In this document: positions 1 to 5,684 of the stretch, piece after piece | How the letters are laid out: the number at the start of each line of letters is the position of its first letter | Numbering within the stretch: position 1 is the stretch's first letter | Assembly (NCBI GenBank): GCA_021802225.1 | Contig: JAKAAS010000099.1 | Location: 1-6,733, forward strand | Origin: Bacillota bacterium | GTDB taxonomy: Bacteria > Bacillota_E > Sulfobacillia > Sulfobacillales > Sulfobacillaceae | DNA length: 6,733 nucleotides | Direction: 5' to 3' | Position numbers and translations under genes: made by a program | The notes under the pieces: model-generated | What the model saw: the letters and a program-made list of their open reading frames with translations, nothing else | What the model was told of the DNA's origin: nothing | Databases searched by the model: none

Positions 1-74
1 GCCCGTAGCTCAGGGGATAGAGCAGAGGTTTCCTAAACCTTGTGTCGGTGGTTCGAGTCCTCCCGGGCGCACCA
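1..74 (+). tRNA. tRNA-Arg, anticodon CCU, 5' end cut by window edge
   Basis: Cloverleaf read directly. The D stem is 8-11/20-23, the anticodon stem 25-29/37-41 with loop 30-36 and anticodon CCT at 32-34, the T loop 52-58 (TTCGAGT), and CCA is encoded at 72-74. The 3' acceptor strand 64-70 (CGGGCGC) needs a partner GCGCCCG, of which only the last five bases (1-5) are present, so the gene begins 2 nt before the window. It decodes AGG. The T stem 47-51/59-63 has a T-T mismatch in its middle pair (49/61). The CCA end lies 39 nt before the tadA ATG, so the two are probably transcribed together. Confidence 0.95.
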
Positions 75-113
75 AAATTTGGGGATTTTTCTACGATATA
101 TTATGAACCTTTT

Positions 114-551
114 ATGGAGCTGGCCTTGCAGGAAGCCGAACGCGCCGCTCAATCCGGAGAAGTTCCGGTTGGAGCGGTATTAATTCGCGAAGATGGCACT
201 GTTGTCGCAAAAGATCACAATCGGCGCGAAGGCGATCAGGACCCGACGGCCCATGCGGAAATGCTGGTGATTCGGGAAGGCGCGCAGAAGCTCGGCCGGT
301 GGCGGCTTACGGGGACAACATTGCTCGTGACGCTAGAGCCCTGTATAATGTGTGCAGGCGCGGTGATTCTGAGCCGGGTGGACCGGGTGGTGTTTGGCGC
401 CAGGGATCCTAAGGCGGGAGCTGTGTTCAGTCTATATGGCGTACTGGCGGATGAGCGCCTCAACCACCGGCCAGAAGTGCTTGAAGGAGTATATCAAGAA
501 GAGGCGCAGAAGCTGTTGCGGGAATTTTTCCGGGCCCGGCGGCACTCTTGA
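114..551 (+). CDS. tadA: tRNA-specific adenosine deaminase TadA
   Basis: TadA deaminates adenosine 34 of tRNA-Arg(ACG) to inosine in the cytoplasm, letting one tRNA read CGU, CGC and CGA. The 145-residue product has the cytidine-deaminase-like zinc fold: HAE at 47-49 (zinc ligand H47, proton shuttle E49) and PCIMC at 76-80 (zinc ligands C77 and C80). N36 lies in the family's HNRRE stretch, and the DPKAGA segment at 98-103 is also family-typical. The open frame extends back into the tRNA-Arg gene, which cannot be the true start. ATG 114 is the only ordinary in-frame start after the tRNA, but it has no close Shine-Dalgarno. Residues just upstream (YYEPF) resemble the usual TadA N terminus, so the protein may begin slightly earlier at a non-standard codon. 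It sits between tRNA genes, upstream of the SRP RNA and dnaX as in Bacillus. Confidence 0.95.
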   Translation: MELALQEAERAAQSGEVPVGAVLIREDGTVVAKDHNRREGDQDPTAHAEMLVIREGAQKLGRWRLTGTTLLVTLEPCIMCAGAVILSRVDRVVFGARDPKAGAVFSLYGVLADERLNHRPEVLEGVYQEEAQKLLREFFRARRHS

Positions 552-574
552 GTGTGTGACAACCGAATAAGTGT

Positions 575-668
575 GGAGAGGTGTCTGAGTTGGTCGAAGG
601 AGCCCGACTCGAAATCGGGTAGGCGGTTCAAATCCGTCTCGTGGGTTCGAATCCCACCCTCTCCGCCA
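575..668 (+). tRNA. tRNA-Ser, anticodon CGA
   Basis: Class II tRNA with a long variable arm. Acceptor strands GGAGAGG (575-581) and CCTCTCC (658-664) pair fully; the discriminator is G665 and CCA is encoded at 666-668. The anticodon stem CCCGA/TCGGG (603-607/615-619) encloses CT-CGA-AA, with anticodon CGA at 610-612, reading UCG. The T arm contains GGGTTCGAATCCC. It begins 23 nt after the tadA stop codon with no terminator between, so it may share the tadA transcript. Confidence 0.97.
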
Positions 669-683
669 CGATAGATTTAACCT

Positions 684-776
684 GGAGGGGTGGCCGAGCG
701 GTTTAAGGCGCACGCCTGGAAAGCGTGTTGGTGGGCTAATCCTGCTTCGAGGGTTCGAATCCCTCCTCCTCCGCCA
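684..776 (+). tRNA. tRNA-Ser, anticodon GGA
   Basis: Second class II serine tRNA, 15 nt after the first. The acceptor strand GGAGGGG (684-690) pairs with CTCCTCC before discriminator G773, with one G-T wobble, and CCA is encoded at 774-776. The anticodon stem CACGC/GCGTG encloses CT-GGA-AA, with anticodon GGA at 718-720, reading UCC and UCU. The T arm has GGGTTCGAATCCC, identical to the preceding tRNA-Ser, consistent with recognition by the same SerRS. Confidence 0.97.
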
Positions 777-812
777 TTTTCTTGACAGTGTGGTATGACG
801 ACAGCCAGCCAT

Positions 813-929
813 GGAGCAGCATCGATTGGGTCCCGCGCGGACAACACCTGTGAATCCCGTCAGGCCCGGAAGGGAGCAGCGGTAAGCGGGAACGTTGTGG
901 TGCCGCGGATCACCTGATCGGTGCTGCCC
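813..929 (+). ncRNA. ffs: signal recognition particle RNA, small (4.5S-like) type
   Basis: This RNA scaffolds Ffh in the signal recognition particle, which targets nascent membrane and secreted proteins to FtsY. The diagnostic domain IV is present: GTCAGGCCCGGAAGGGAGCA at 859-878, with the GGAA tetraloop at 868-871 closed by CCC/GGG and flanked by the conserved internal loops. The long helix closes the molecule: 816-826 pairs with 917-927 (11 bp, one wobble), continued by weaker pairs at 827-830/913-916 and by ACAAC 841-845 with GTTGT 894-898. The ends are set from this helix and may be off by several bases. No Alu-domain sequence is visible, and there is little room for one between the tRNA-Ser and dnaX. 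The position upstream of dnaX matches scr of Bacillus. Confidence 0.93.
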
Positions 930-948
930 TATGGCTTTGCTTATTGGC

Positions 949-956
949 AAGGAGGA
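949..956 (+). promoter_or_regulatory. dnaX ribosome binding site deciding a GTG start
   Basis: AAGGAGGA lies 1 base or less before an in-frame ATG (957) but 7 nt (counted from GGAGG, 951-955) before GTG 963. The spacing favours GTG, which also yields the usual DnaX N terminus MAHQALYRVYRP. Confidence 0.75.
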
Positions 957-962
957 ATGAAT

Positions 963-2534
963 GTGGCCCATCAGGCTTTATACCGAGTGTACCGCCCGCG
1001 CTCCTTCCGGGAAGTGATGGGACAAGCGCGGGTGGTGGACACTCTGCGTGAGGCGGTGAGGCAAAATCGCCTCACTCACGCGTACTTGTTTTCCGGGCCC
1101 AGGGGTACGGGAAAAACCAGTGTGGCGCGCATCCTGGCCAAAGCTGTCAATTGTGAAACGCCGGATTCCGGCGAGCCGTGCCTGCAGTGCGCAGCCTGCA
1201 GAGCAGTGGAACAGGGCCAGCATCTGGACGTCATTGAGATTGATGCGGCATCGAACCGGGGCATCGACGAAATCCGCGAAATTAAAGAGCGGATCGGGCA
1301 GGCGCCGGTGATGGGGCGTTATAAGATTTATATCATCGACGAAGTGCACATGCTCACTACGGAAGCTTTCAATGCGCTTTTAAAGACGCTGGAGGAGCCT
1401 CCGGCGCATGTGCTTTTTATATTGGCCACGACCGAGGCGCAGAAGCTGCCAGTGACGGTGCTGTCGCGGTGCCAGCGCTATGAATTCCAAAGACTGTCCG
1501 TGGCCATCATTGAGGAGCGGTTGCGGCAGGTGGCGGCGCAGGAAAAGTTGAATGCGGAACCGGCGGCTTTGGAACTGATTGCCGAGTACGCTGACGGAGC
1601 CCTGCGCGACGCGCTGAGCCTGCTGGACCAAGCGGTCTCCATGTCCCAGGGAGCGGTGAGCCGCCTGGCCGTTTCGGATCTGGTAGGCACTATTGACCCG
1701 GTGCTTATGGCCCACCTGATGACGGGGCTGAGCAGCACCGAGGCGCTGGGAGATGTGATGCTGACGCTGGATGACGTGTACCGCCAGGGGCGCGATTACC
1801 GCAGCGTGCTCAGGGATCTGGCCAAGCAGATCCGTGACCTGATTGTGTGGCGGCAGGCTGGCCCCGATTTGTTCCCGCAGTACCGCAGGCAGTGGCTTCA
1901 GGACATCGACAGGACTCTGCCCCAGGATATTGCGCCAGCGGACTGGTTTCACGCGCTGGAAATTTTGGCGGAGGCCGACAGCCGCCTGCGCGGGGGATTT
2001 CCGGCCCAGCTCTCCGTGGAGCTGGCCCTGCTGAAAATCCGTGAAGAATTGGGACTGTCTGGCCATCCCGCAATCGGGGCGCCGCCCGTCCCAGCACCTG
2101 CGCCAAAGCCAGAGAAGCCCGCTCCCCAGGTCCTGCCCGAGAAAGCGCCGCCGGCCCCGCCACGGCCCGCAGGGGGAGGGGCCCCGCCGGGAGCGGACAG
2201 GGTGAAGGTCTTTCTAGACGCCGTCCGCCAGGAGCGCCCCTCGACATTTGCTTTGCTGAATCAGGCGCAAATCACGGAACAGGGTGAACATAATCTGGAT
2301 TTGGTATTTTCTTTTCCTGCTCACCGTGATTTAATGATGACCACCCAGAATAAAGCTCTGCTGGAACAGGTCCTGCAGCGGATATACGGCCCGGGAATGC
2401 GGTATCATTTATTAACAGGCCAAAGTGGGGAGGACGCGCCCGCGGACACACCGGAACGCGCCACACCGCCGCTGGAGGAACGGGTCCGGGCCTGGCTGGG
2501 TCCTGATGTTCCTATACGCGGAAGTGGAGAATAA
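963..2534 (+). CDS. dnaX: DNA polymerase III subunit gamma/tau
   Basis: DnaX is the ATPase of the clamp loader that places the beta sliding clamp on primed DNA and holds polymerases in the replisome. The 523-residue product shows an AAA+ core: Walker A GPRGTGKT at 45-52, a four-cysteine zinc module (C64, C73, C76, C79), Walker B with D126-E127, sensor-1 ATT near 155-157, the SRC motif at 168-170 carrying the arginine finger, and sensor-2 GALRD at 212-216. The clamp-loader collar follows to about 365, then a Pro/Ala-rich linker (about 370-410) and a tau-like C-terminal domain. No A-rich slippery heptamer is visible, so a frameshifted gamma form is not indicated. The stretch near 2281-2340, coding for the C-terminal domain, is clearly more AT-rich (about 37% GC). 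The start is GTG 963, chosen by Shine-Dalgarno spacing. First gene of a dnaX-ebfC-recR operon. Confidence 0.97.
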   Translation: MAHQALYRVYRPRSFREVMGQARVVDTLREAVRQNRLTHAYLFSGPRGTGKTSVARILAKAVNCETPDSGEPCLQCAACRAVEQGQHLDVIEIDAASNRGIDEIREIKERIGQAPVMGRYKIYIIDEVHMLTTEAFNALLKTLEEPPAHVLFILATTEAQKLPVTVLSRCQRYEFQRLSVAIIEERLRQVAAQEKLNAEPAALELIAEYADGALRDALSLLDQAVSMSQGAVSRLAVSDLVGTIDPVLMAHLMTGLSSTEALGDVMLTLDDVYRQGRDYRSVLRDLAKQIRDLIVWRQAGPDLFPQYRRQWLQDIDRTLPQDIAPADWFHALEILAEADSRLRGGFPAQLSVELALLKIREELGLSGHPAIGAPPVPAPAPKPEKPAPQVLPEKAPPAPPRPAGGGAPPGADRVKVFLDAVRQERPSTFALLNQAQITEQGEHNLDLVFSFPAHRDLMMTTQNKALLEQVLQRIYGPGMRYHLLTGQSGEDAPADTPERATPPLEERVRAWLGPDVPIRGSGE

Positions 2535-2552
2535 TCCAAGGAGGGTGCCACT

Positions 2553-2882
2553 ATGAGTTTTAATGCCAACAACATGCAAAAGATGATGAAACAGGTGCAG
2601 AAGATGCAGGCCGACATGGCCCGCGTACAGGAAGAGCTTCAGACGGAAACTGTCGAGGTGGAGATCGGCGGGGTGATTAAAGCCGTGTTTAATGGCCATG
2701 GGGAGATTCAGGGCATCACCATCAGCCCGGAAGCTGTGGACCCCACGGATGTGGAAATGTTGCAGGACATGATTTTGGCGGCGGTGCGTGAAGGCCATGC
2801 GAAATCGCAGGAACTCGCCAGTTCCCGCCTCAATGATGTGACCAAAGGTGTGAACATCCCCAATATCCCCGGGCTCATGTAA
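2553..2882 (+). CDS. ebfC: YbaB/EbfC family nucleoid-associated protein
   Basis: Small dimeric DNA-binding protein of the YbaB/EbfC family (YaaK in Bacillus), thought to coat DNA and linked by conserved neighbourhood to dnaX and recR. The product has 109 residues, the usual length. A Met- and Gln-rich N-terminal helix (about 1-35, MQKMMKQVQKMQADM) is typical of the family and probably forms a coiled-coil arm. The beta core begins at TVEVEIGGVIKAVFNGHGEI (about 33-52) and is followed by the C-terminal helix and the GVNIPNIPGLM tail. ATG 2553 has a strong AAGGAGGG with 7 nt spacing. It starts 18 nt after dnaX and ends 2 nt before recR, so it is almost certainly cotranscribed with both. The exact biochemical role in this family is still loosely defined. 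Confidence 0.95.
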   Translation: MSFNANNMQKMMKQVQKMQADMARVQEELQTETVEVEIGGVIKAVFNGHGEIQGITISPEAVDPTDVEMLQDMILAAVREGHAKSQELASSRLNDVTKGVNIPNIPGLM

Positions 2883-2884
2883 CG

Positions 2885-3481
2885 ATGATTTATCCGGAAC
2901 CCATTCAGGATCTGGTCAGCCAGCTAGCCAAATTGCCGGGGGTCGGCCCTAAAACCGCCCAGCGTTTGGCTTTTTTCTTACTGAACATGCCGCAGGGGGA
3001 AGCTGAGCTGCTGGCCAACGCCATTGTCAACGCCCGCAGCCGCATCCGCTACTGTTCGGTTTGCTTTAACTTCACGGACCGCGACCCGTGCGCCATCTGC
3101 CGCAATCCTGCCCGCGACCCGCGGACGATTATGGTGGTGGAACAGCCTAAAGACGTCGTGGCCATGGAAAAGACCCGCGAATTCAAGGGCCGCTACCATG
3201 TCCTCCACGGTGCCATCTCCCCGATGGAAGGCATTGGGCCTGAGGACCTGCGGGTCAAGGACCTCCTCGTGCGCATCCAGCAGGTGCCTCCGGCAGAGAT
3301 TGTGCTGGCCACCAGTTCCAGTTTGGAAGGCGAGGCCACGGCCCTGTATCTGGGCCGCCTGCTGAAACCCATGGGGCTGAAAGTGACCCGCATTGCGCGG
3401 GGGCTGCCTATGGGCGGTGACCTGGACTATACGGACGAAGTGACATTGCTCAAAGCCCTGGAGGGCCGGCAGGAAGTTTGA
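2885..3481 (+). CDS. recR: recombination mediator protein RecR
   Basis: RecR works with RecO (and RecF) to load RecA on SSB-coated single-stranded DNA at gaps and stalled forks. The 198-residue product is full length. In order it has a helix-hairpin-helix LPGVGPKTAQRLAFF at 17-31, a C4 zinc finger (C57, C60, C69, C72), a Toprim domain from about 80 to 175 beginning at IMVVEQPKDVVAMEK, and the family signature GLPMGGDLDYTDEVTLLKAL at 173-192. The ATG lies 2 nt after the ebfC stop codon and has no clear Shine-Dalgarno, which suggests translational coupling to ebfC. The N terminus MIYPEPI is the canonical one, supporting this start. A hairpin with a T-rich tail begins 36 nt after the stop and probably ends the operon transcript. 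Confidence 0.97.
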   Translation: MIYPEPIQDLVSQLAKLPGVGPKTAQRLAFFLLNMPQGEAELLANAIVNARSRIRYCSVCFNFTDRDPCAICRNPARDPRTIMVVEQPKDVVAMEKTREFKGRYHVLHGAISPMEGIGPEDLRVKDLLVRIQQVPPAEIVLATSSSLEGEATALYLGRLLKPMGLKVTRIARGLPMGGDLDYTDEVTLLKALEGRQEV

Positions 3482-3517
3482 GAGGGAAACCTTTCAAGCA
3501 AGTGGAGTTCGTGATTG

Positions 3518-3552
3518 GGGAAGCCGTGGACACGGCTTCCCGCTATTTATTT
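3518..3552 (+). terminator. probable intrinsic terminator after recR
   Basis: GGGAAGCCGT (3518-3527) and ACGGCTTCCC (3532-3541) form a perfect 10-bp stem around the loop GGAC. The T-rich but interrupted tail GCTATTTATTT follows at 3542-3552. Its position 36 nt after the recR stop suits the end of the dnaX-ebfC-recR transcript. The imperfect U-tract lowers confidence; read-through into bofA remains possible. Confidence 0.55.
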
Positions 3553-3839
3553 CGGGTCAGAGGCCATGCCCATTTGCTGTTCCCTGGCATACGATGGCAG
3601 TGCGAAGATTCAAGAAAGGCGCACCGTTAAAGGTCGGCAAGGGGGCTGGTGCCATTGCGGGAGCCACAGACGCCTGAAGAATTCTATCACCCGGGCTGGG
3701 ACGGCGCCGAACTGTCGTTGATCTCCGGACGCTTTAAGACCCGGACGCCGTTGTGGCGCCGGTCTGCTCCCCTCTGCGGCGACTGGAGAGAACACCGCCA
3801 CCGCTGCTGGCGCAAAACCCACAGTTATTAAAGGCTTGT

Positions 3840-3867
3840 CCCGCTCATAGAAATGAGAGCGGGAGGG
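3840..3867 (+). promoter_or_regulatory. bofA leader hairpin touching the ribosome binding site
   Basis: CCCGCTC (3840-3846) pairs perfectly with GAGCGGG (3857-3863). The 3' arm ends inside GGGAGGG (3861-3867), the bofA Shine-Dalgarno, which sits 6 nt before ATG 3874. The stem would cover the first bases of that site and could lower initiation, although GGAGG is only partly hidden. The spacing also argues for ATG 3874 over the in-frame ATG 3853, which lies in the hairpin loop. Confidence 0.4.
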
Positions 3868-3873
3868 AAAATT

Positions 3874-4140
3874 ATGGATCCTCGGGTTGTGGTTGCCAGC
3901 CTGTTTGCTGTGGTTCTCGTGTATGTGGCCGCCAAAGCGGTGGGCCAGCCGCTTGCGGTGTTAGGCCGGGTGCTTGCGCAGGCGGTGTTGGGCTTGGTTT
4001 TTCTGAAAGCTTGGGATCTGGCGGCCACCCGGTTCGGGTGGCCGCCCGTCGGCCTTAACGCTCTGACCGCGGCTGTGATGGGGGTTCTGGGATTTCCCGG
4101 GTTTCTCTCGCTTTTGGCGATCCGCTACGGCCTTTCTTGA
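3874..4140 (+). CDS. bofA: pro-sigma-K processing inhibitor BofA family protein
   Basis: BofA inhibits the intramembrane metalloprotease SpoIVFB in the forespore outer membrane, delaying pro-sigma-K cleavage until the forespore signals. The 88-residue product matches the family length (87 in B. subtilis as I recall it). It has hydrophobic segments at about 4-24 and 29-45 and the conserved C-terminal pattern GLNALTAAVMGVLGFPG at 60-76. N62 and T65 correspond to B. subtilis N61 and T64, which are reported to lie near the protease active site. The third such residue, N48, appears to be D48 here, with a one-residue insertion before the N62 region. ATG 3874 follows GGGAGGG by 6 nt. Position after recR is the Bacillus arrangement and marks the host as an endospore former. 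A 12-bp perfect inverted repeat lies inside the gene. Confidence 0.92.
   Translation: MDPRVVVASLFAVVLVYVAAKAVGQPLAVLGRVLAQAVLGLVFLKAWDLAATRFGWPPVGLNALTAAVMGVLGFPGFLSLLAIRYGLS
4020..4046 (+). repeat. 12-bp perfect inverted repeat inside bofA
   Basis: GGCGGCCACCCG (4020-4031) and CGGGTGGCCGCC (4035-4046) are exact reverse complements around a 3-nt GTT. The stem is almost entirely G-C and spans codons 49-58 of bofA, the loop between hydrophobic segments. No T-run follows, so it is not an ordinary terminator. Confidence 0.85.
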
Positions 4141-4166
4141 CCCGCGGCCAAAGGCTGGGCTACACT
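4137..4166 (+). promoter_or_regulatory. candidate sigma-A promoter for gltX
   Basis: TTGACC at 4137-4142 (5 of 6 to the -35 consensus) is separated by 18 nt from TACACT at 4161-4166 (4 of 6 to the -10). Transcription would start near 4173, leaving a leader of about 57 nt before gltX. The -35 overlaps the bofA stop codon. It would allow gltX, a housekeeping gene, to be expressed apart from the sporulation gene upstream. Confidence 0.4.
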
Positions 4167-4229
4167 GCACTTAGACGGAAAAAGACGAAAGAAACGTGCG
4201 TGTGGCACGGCTTTCCAGGAGGAGACCAC

Positions 4230-5684
4230 GTGGTTAGGGTACGTTTTGCGCCGAGTCCAACCGGCACTTTGCATATAGGGGGAGCGCGAACCGCGCTGTT
4301 CAATTATTTGTTTGCCAAACACCATCACGGGCGTTTTATCTTGCGGGTGGAGGACACGGACCGGGCCCGTCTCGTGGAAGGATCCGAAGAAGGGATGCTC
4401 CAAGGACTGAGGAGTCTGGGCATTGTCTGGGACGAAGGCCCCGACGTCGGGGGGGACTACGGGCCGTATCACCAGTCCGAGCGGGCAGCGCGGCACAAAG
4501 AGGCCCTGCAGCAGCTGCTGGACACGGATCAGGCCTACCGCTGCTACTGCACGGCCGATGAGCTCGCTTCCGAGCGCAAGCGCCAGGAAGCGCTGAAAGA
4601 GCCTCCCCGCTACAGCGGGCGGTGCCGTCTGCGCCCTGCCGACGACCCCATCCACCGCTCGGGACTCCCGTTTGTGGTGCGGATGAAAGTGCCCGCCTCA
4701 GGAGTCACTGTGGTGGACGATCTCATCCGGGGCCCGGTCACTTTTGAAAATCGCATTCTGGGGGACTTTGTGCTGGCCAAATCGGACGGGACCCCCGTAT
4801 ACAATTTTGCGGTCGTTGTGGATGACCACGATATGGCGATTACCCACGTCATCCGCGGTGAAGAGCACCTGTCCAACACACCCAAGCAGATGTTGGTTTA
4901 CCAAGCCCTGAATCTGGCTATGCCCGCCTTTGCCCATGTGCCGATGATATTGGCTCCCGACCGCACCAAGCTGTCCAAGCGCCACGGGGCGACCTCCGTG
5001 GAGGAGTACCGGGCGCAGGGCATTTTGCCCGAGGCCCTGACCAACTACCTGCTGCTGCTGGGCTGGTCGCCGCCCGAGGAGATCGAAATCATGACCCTGG
5101 AGCAGGCGGCGCAGTGGTTTGACCTCGACCGGGTGCAGCACACGGCCGCCATCTACGACGTGAAGAAGCTGCAATGGATGAACAGCCAGTATTTGCGCCT
5201 CCTGCCACTGAGCGCGCTGGCGGAAGACCTGCAGCCATTTCTGCAGGCCCAGCACATCCATGTGGAGACCGGACCCGAACTTGAGGTGGCGATTGCGCTG
5301 GTGCGGGAGCGCGCCCGGACCTTGGTGGAACTGGCTGAAGGCCTAGCCTTCCTGTATGCCAGACCCGAAACATTTGAAGCCAAAGGCATCGCGAAGCATT
5401 TTCAGGGAGAAGCCCCGGAGCGCCTGCGCGCCTTGGCGGATACCTTGGCAAAGCTCGCGCAGTGGAACCACGACACGGTGATGGAGGCTTACGACCAGGA
5501 AGCCCTGCGCCTGCAGGTGAAGCGGGCCGAGCTGATCCACCCATCCCGGCTGGCGGTCACGGGCCGCACGGTGGGCCCGGGTCTATTTGAGCTGCTGGAG
5601 GTGCTGGGACAAAAAGAGACCGTGGCCCGCCTGCGTGAGGCGGCCACGGCTCTTGAAGAAGGGCAGCTTATGCCAACACCCTGA
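4230..5684 (+). CDS. gltX: glutamate--tRNA ligase
   Basis: GluRS charges tRNA-Glu with glutamate in an ATP-dependent cytoplasmic reaction; in Bacillota it often also mischarges tRNA-Gln for later amidation by GatCAB. The 484-residue class I enzyme is full length. It begins MVRVRFAPSPTGTLHIGGAR with the HIGH-type motif HIGG at 15-18, has C105-x-C107 and C132 with the spacing of the zinc site known in some GluRS, EDTD at 41-44, VIRGEEHLSNTPKQ at 207-220 and the KMSKS-type KLSKRHG at 247-253. The helical anticodon-binding domain occupies roughly 310-484 and ends with AVTGRTVGPGLFELL. GTG 4230 follows AGGAGGAG (4217-4224) at good spacing. The frame is open further back to 4137, but that part overlaps the bofA stop and lacks homology. 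It overlaps selD tail to tail by 17 bp. Which tRNAs it charges cannot be decided here. Confidence 0.96.
   Translation: MVRVRFAPSPTGTLHIGGARTALFNYLFAKHHHGRFILRVEDTDRARLVEGSEEGMLQGLRSLGIVWDEGPDVGGDYGPYHQSERAARHKEALQQLLDTDQAYRCYCTADELASERKRQEALKEPPRYSGRCRLRPADDPIHRSGLPFVVRMKVPASGVTVVDDLIRGPVTFENRILGDFVLAKSDGTPVYNFAVVVDDHDMAITHVIRGEEHLSNTPKQMLVYQALNLAMPAFAHVPMILAPDRTKLSKRHGATSVEEYRAQGILPEALTNYLLLLGWSPPEEIEIMTLEQAAQWFDLDRVQHTAAIYDVKKLQWMNSQYLRLLPLSALAEDLQPFLQAQHIHVETGPELEVAIALVRERARTLVELAEGLAFLYARPETFEAKGIAKHFQGEAPERLRALADTLAKLAQWNHDTVMEAYDQEALRLQVKRAELIHPSRLAVTGRTVGPGLFELLEVLGQKETVARLREAATALEEGQLMPTP

Larger units (their letters stand above)
3482..3873 (+). other. recR-bofA intergenic stretch without a convincing gene
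   Basis: In Bacillus this slot holds yaaL (DUF2508). Here I find no full-length counterpart. Three short frames are open: 3502-3630 (GTG, 42 codons), 3594-3677 (ATG, 27 codons) and 3649-3831 (GTG, 60 codons). None has a good ribosome binding site, and I recognise no domain in them. The first contains SRYLFRVRGHAH, loosely resembling the C-terminal half of YaaL as I remember it, but its YLF is encoded by the T-rich tail of the hairpin at 3518-3541, so the likeness may be accidental. Third-position GC of the 3649 frame (about 73%) is not better than that of an overlapping frame. The stretch holds a probable terminator at its left end and the bofA leader hairpin at its right end. Confidence 0.6.

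Noticed and set aside
782..799. TTGACA (782-787) and TGGTATGAC (791-799) as a promoter for the SRP RNA
   Set aside because: The two elements are far too close to act together (6 nt between TTGACA and TATGAC), no -10 lies 17 nt after TTGACA, and TATGAC is 13 nt before the inferred RNA start. Either might work alone, but the evidence is thin.
432..971. Minus-strand frame across both tRNA-Ser genes and the SRP RNA (179 codons)
   Set aside because: It runs through three structural RNA genes and includes peptides typical of translated tRNA-Ser antisense sequence, a common spurious annotation.
2090..2200. Programmed frameshift in dnaX to make gamma
   Set aside because: No A-rich slippery heptamer or downstream hairpin is evident in the proline-rich linker region or elsewhere in dnaX.
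3649..3831. 60-codon GTG frame with Cys/His-rich end (CGDWREHRHRCWRK)
   Set aside because: No proper ribosome binding site, no recognised domain, and third-position GC no better than an overlapping frame. The Cys/His spacing fits no zinc motif that I know.
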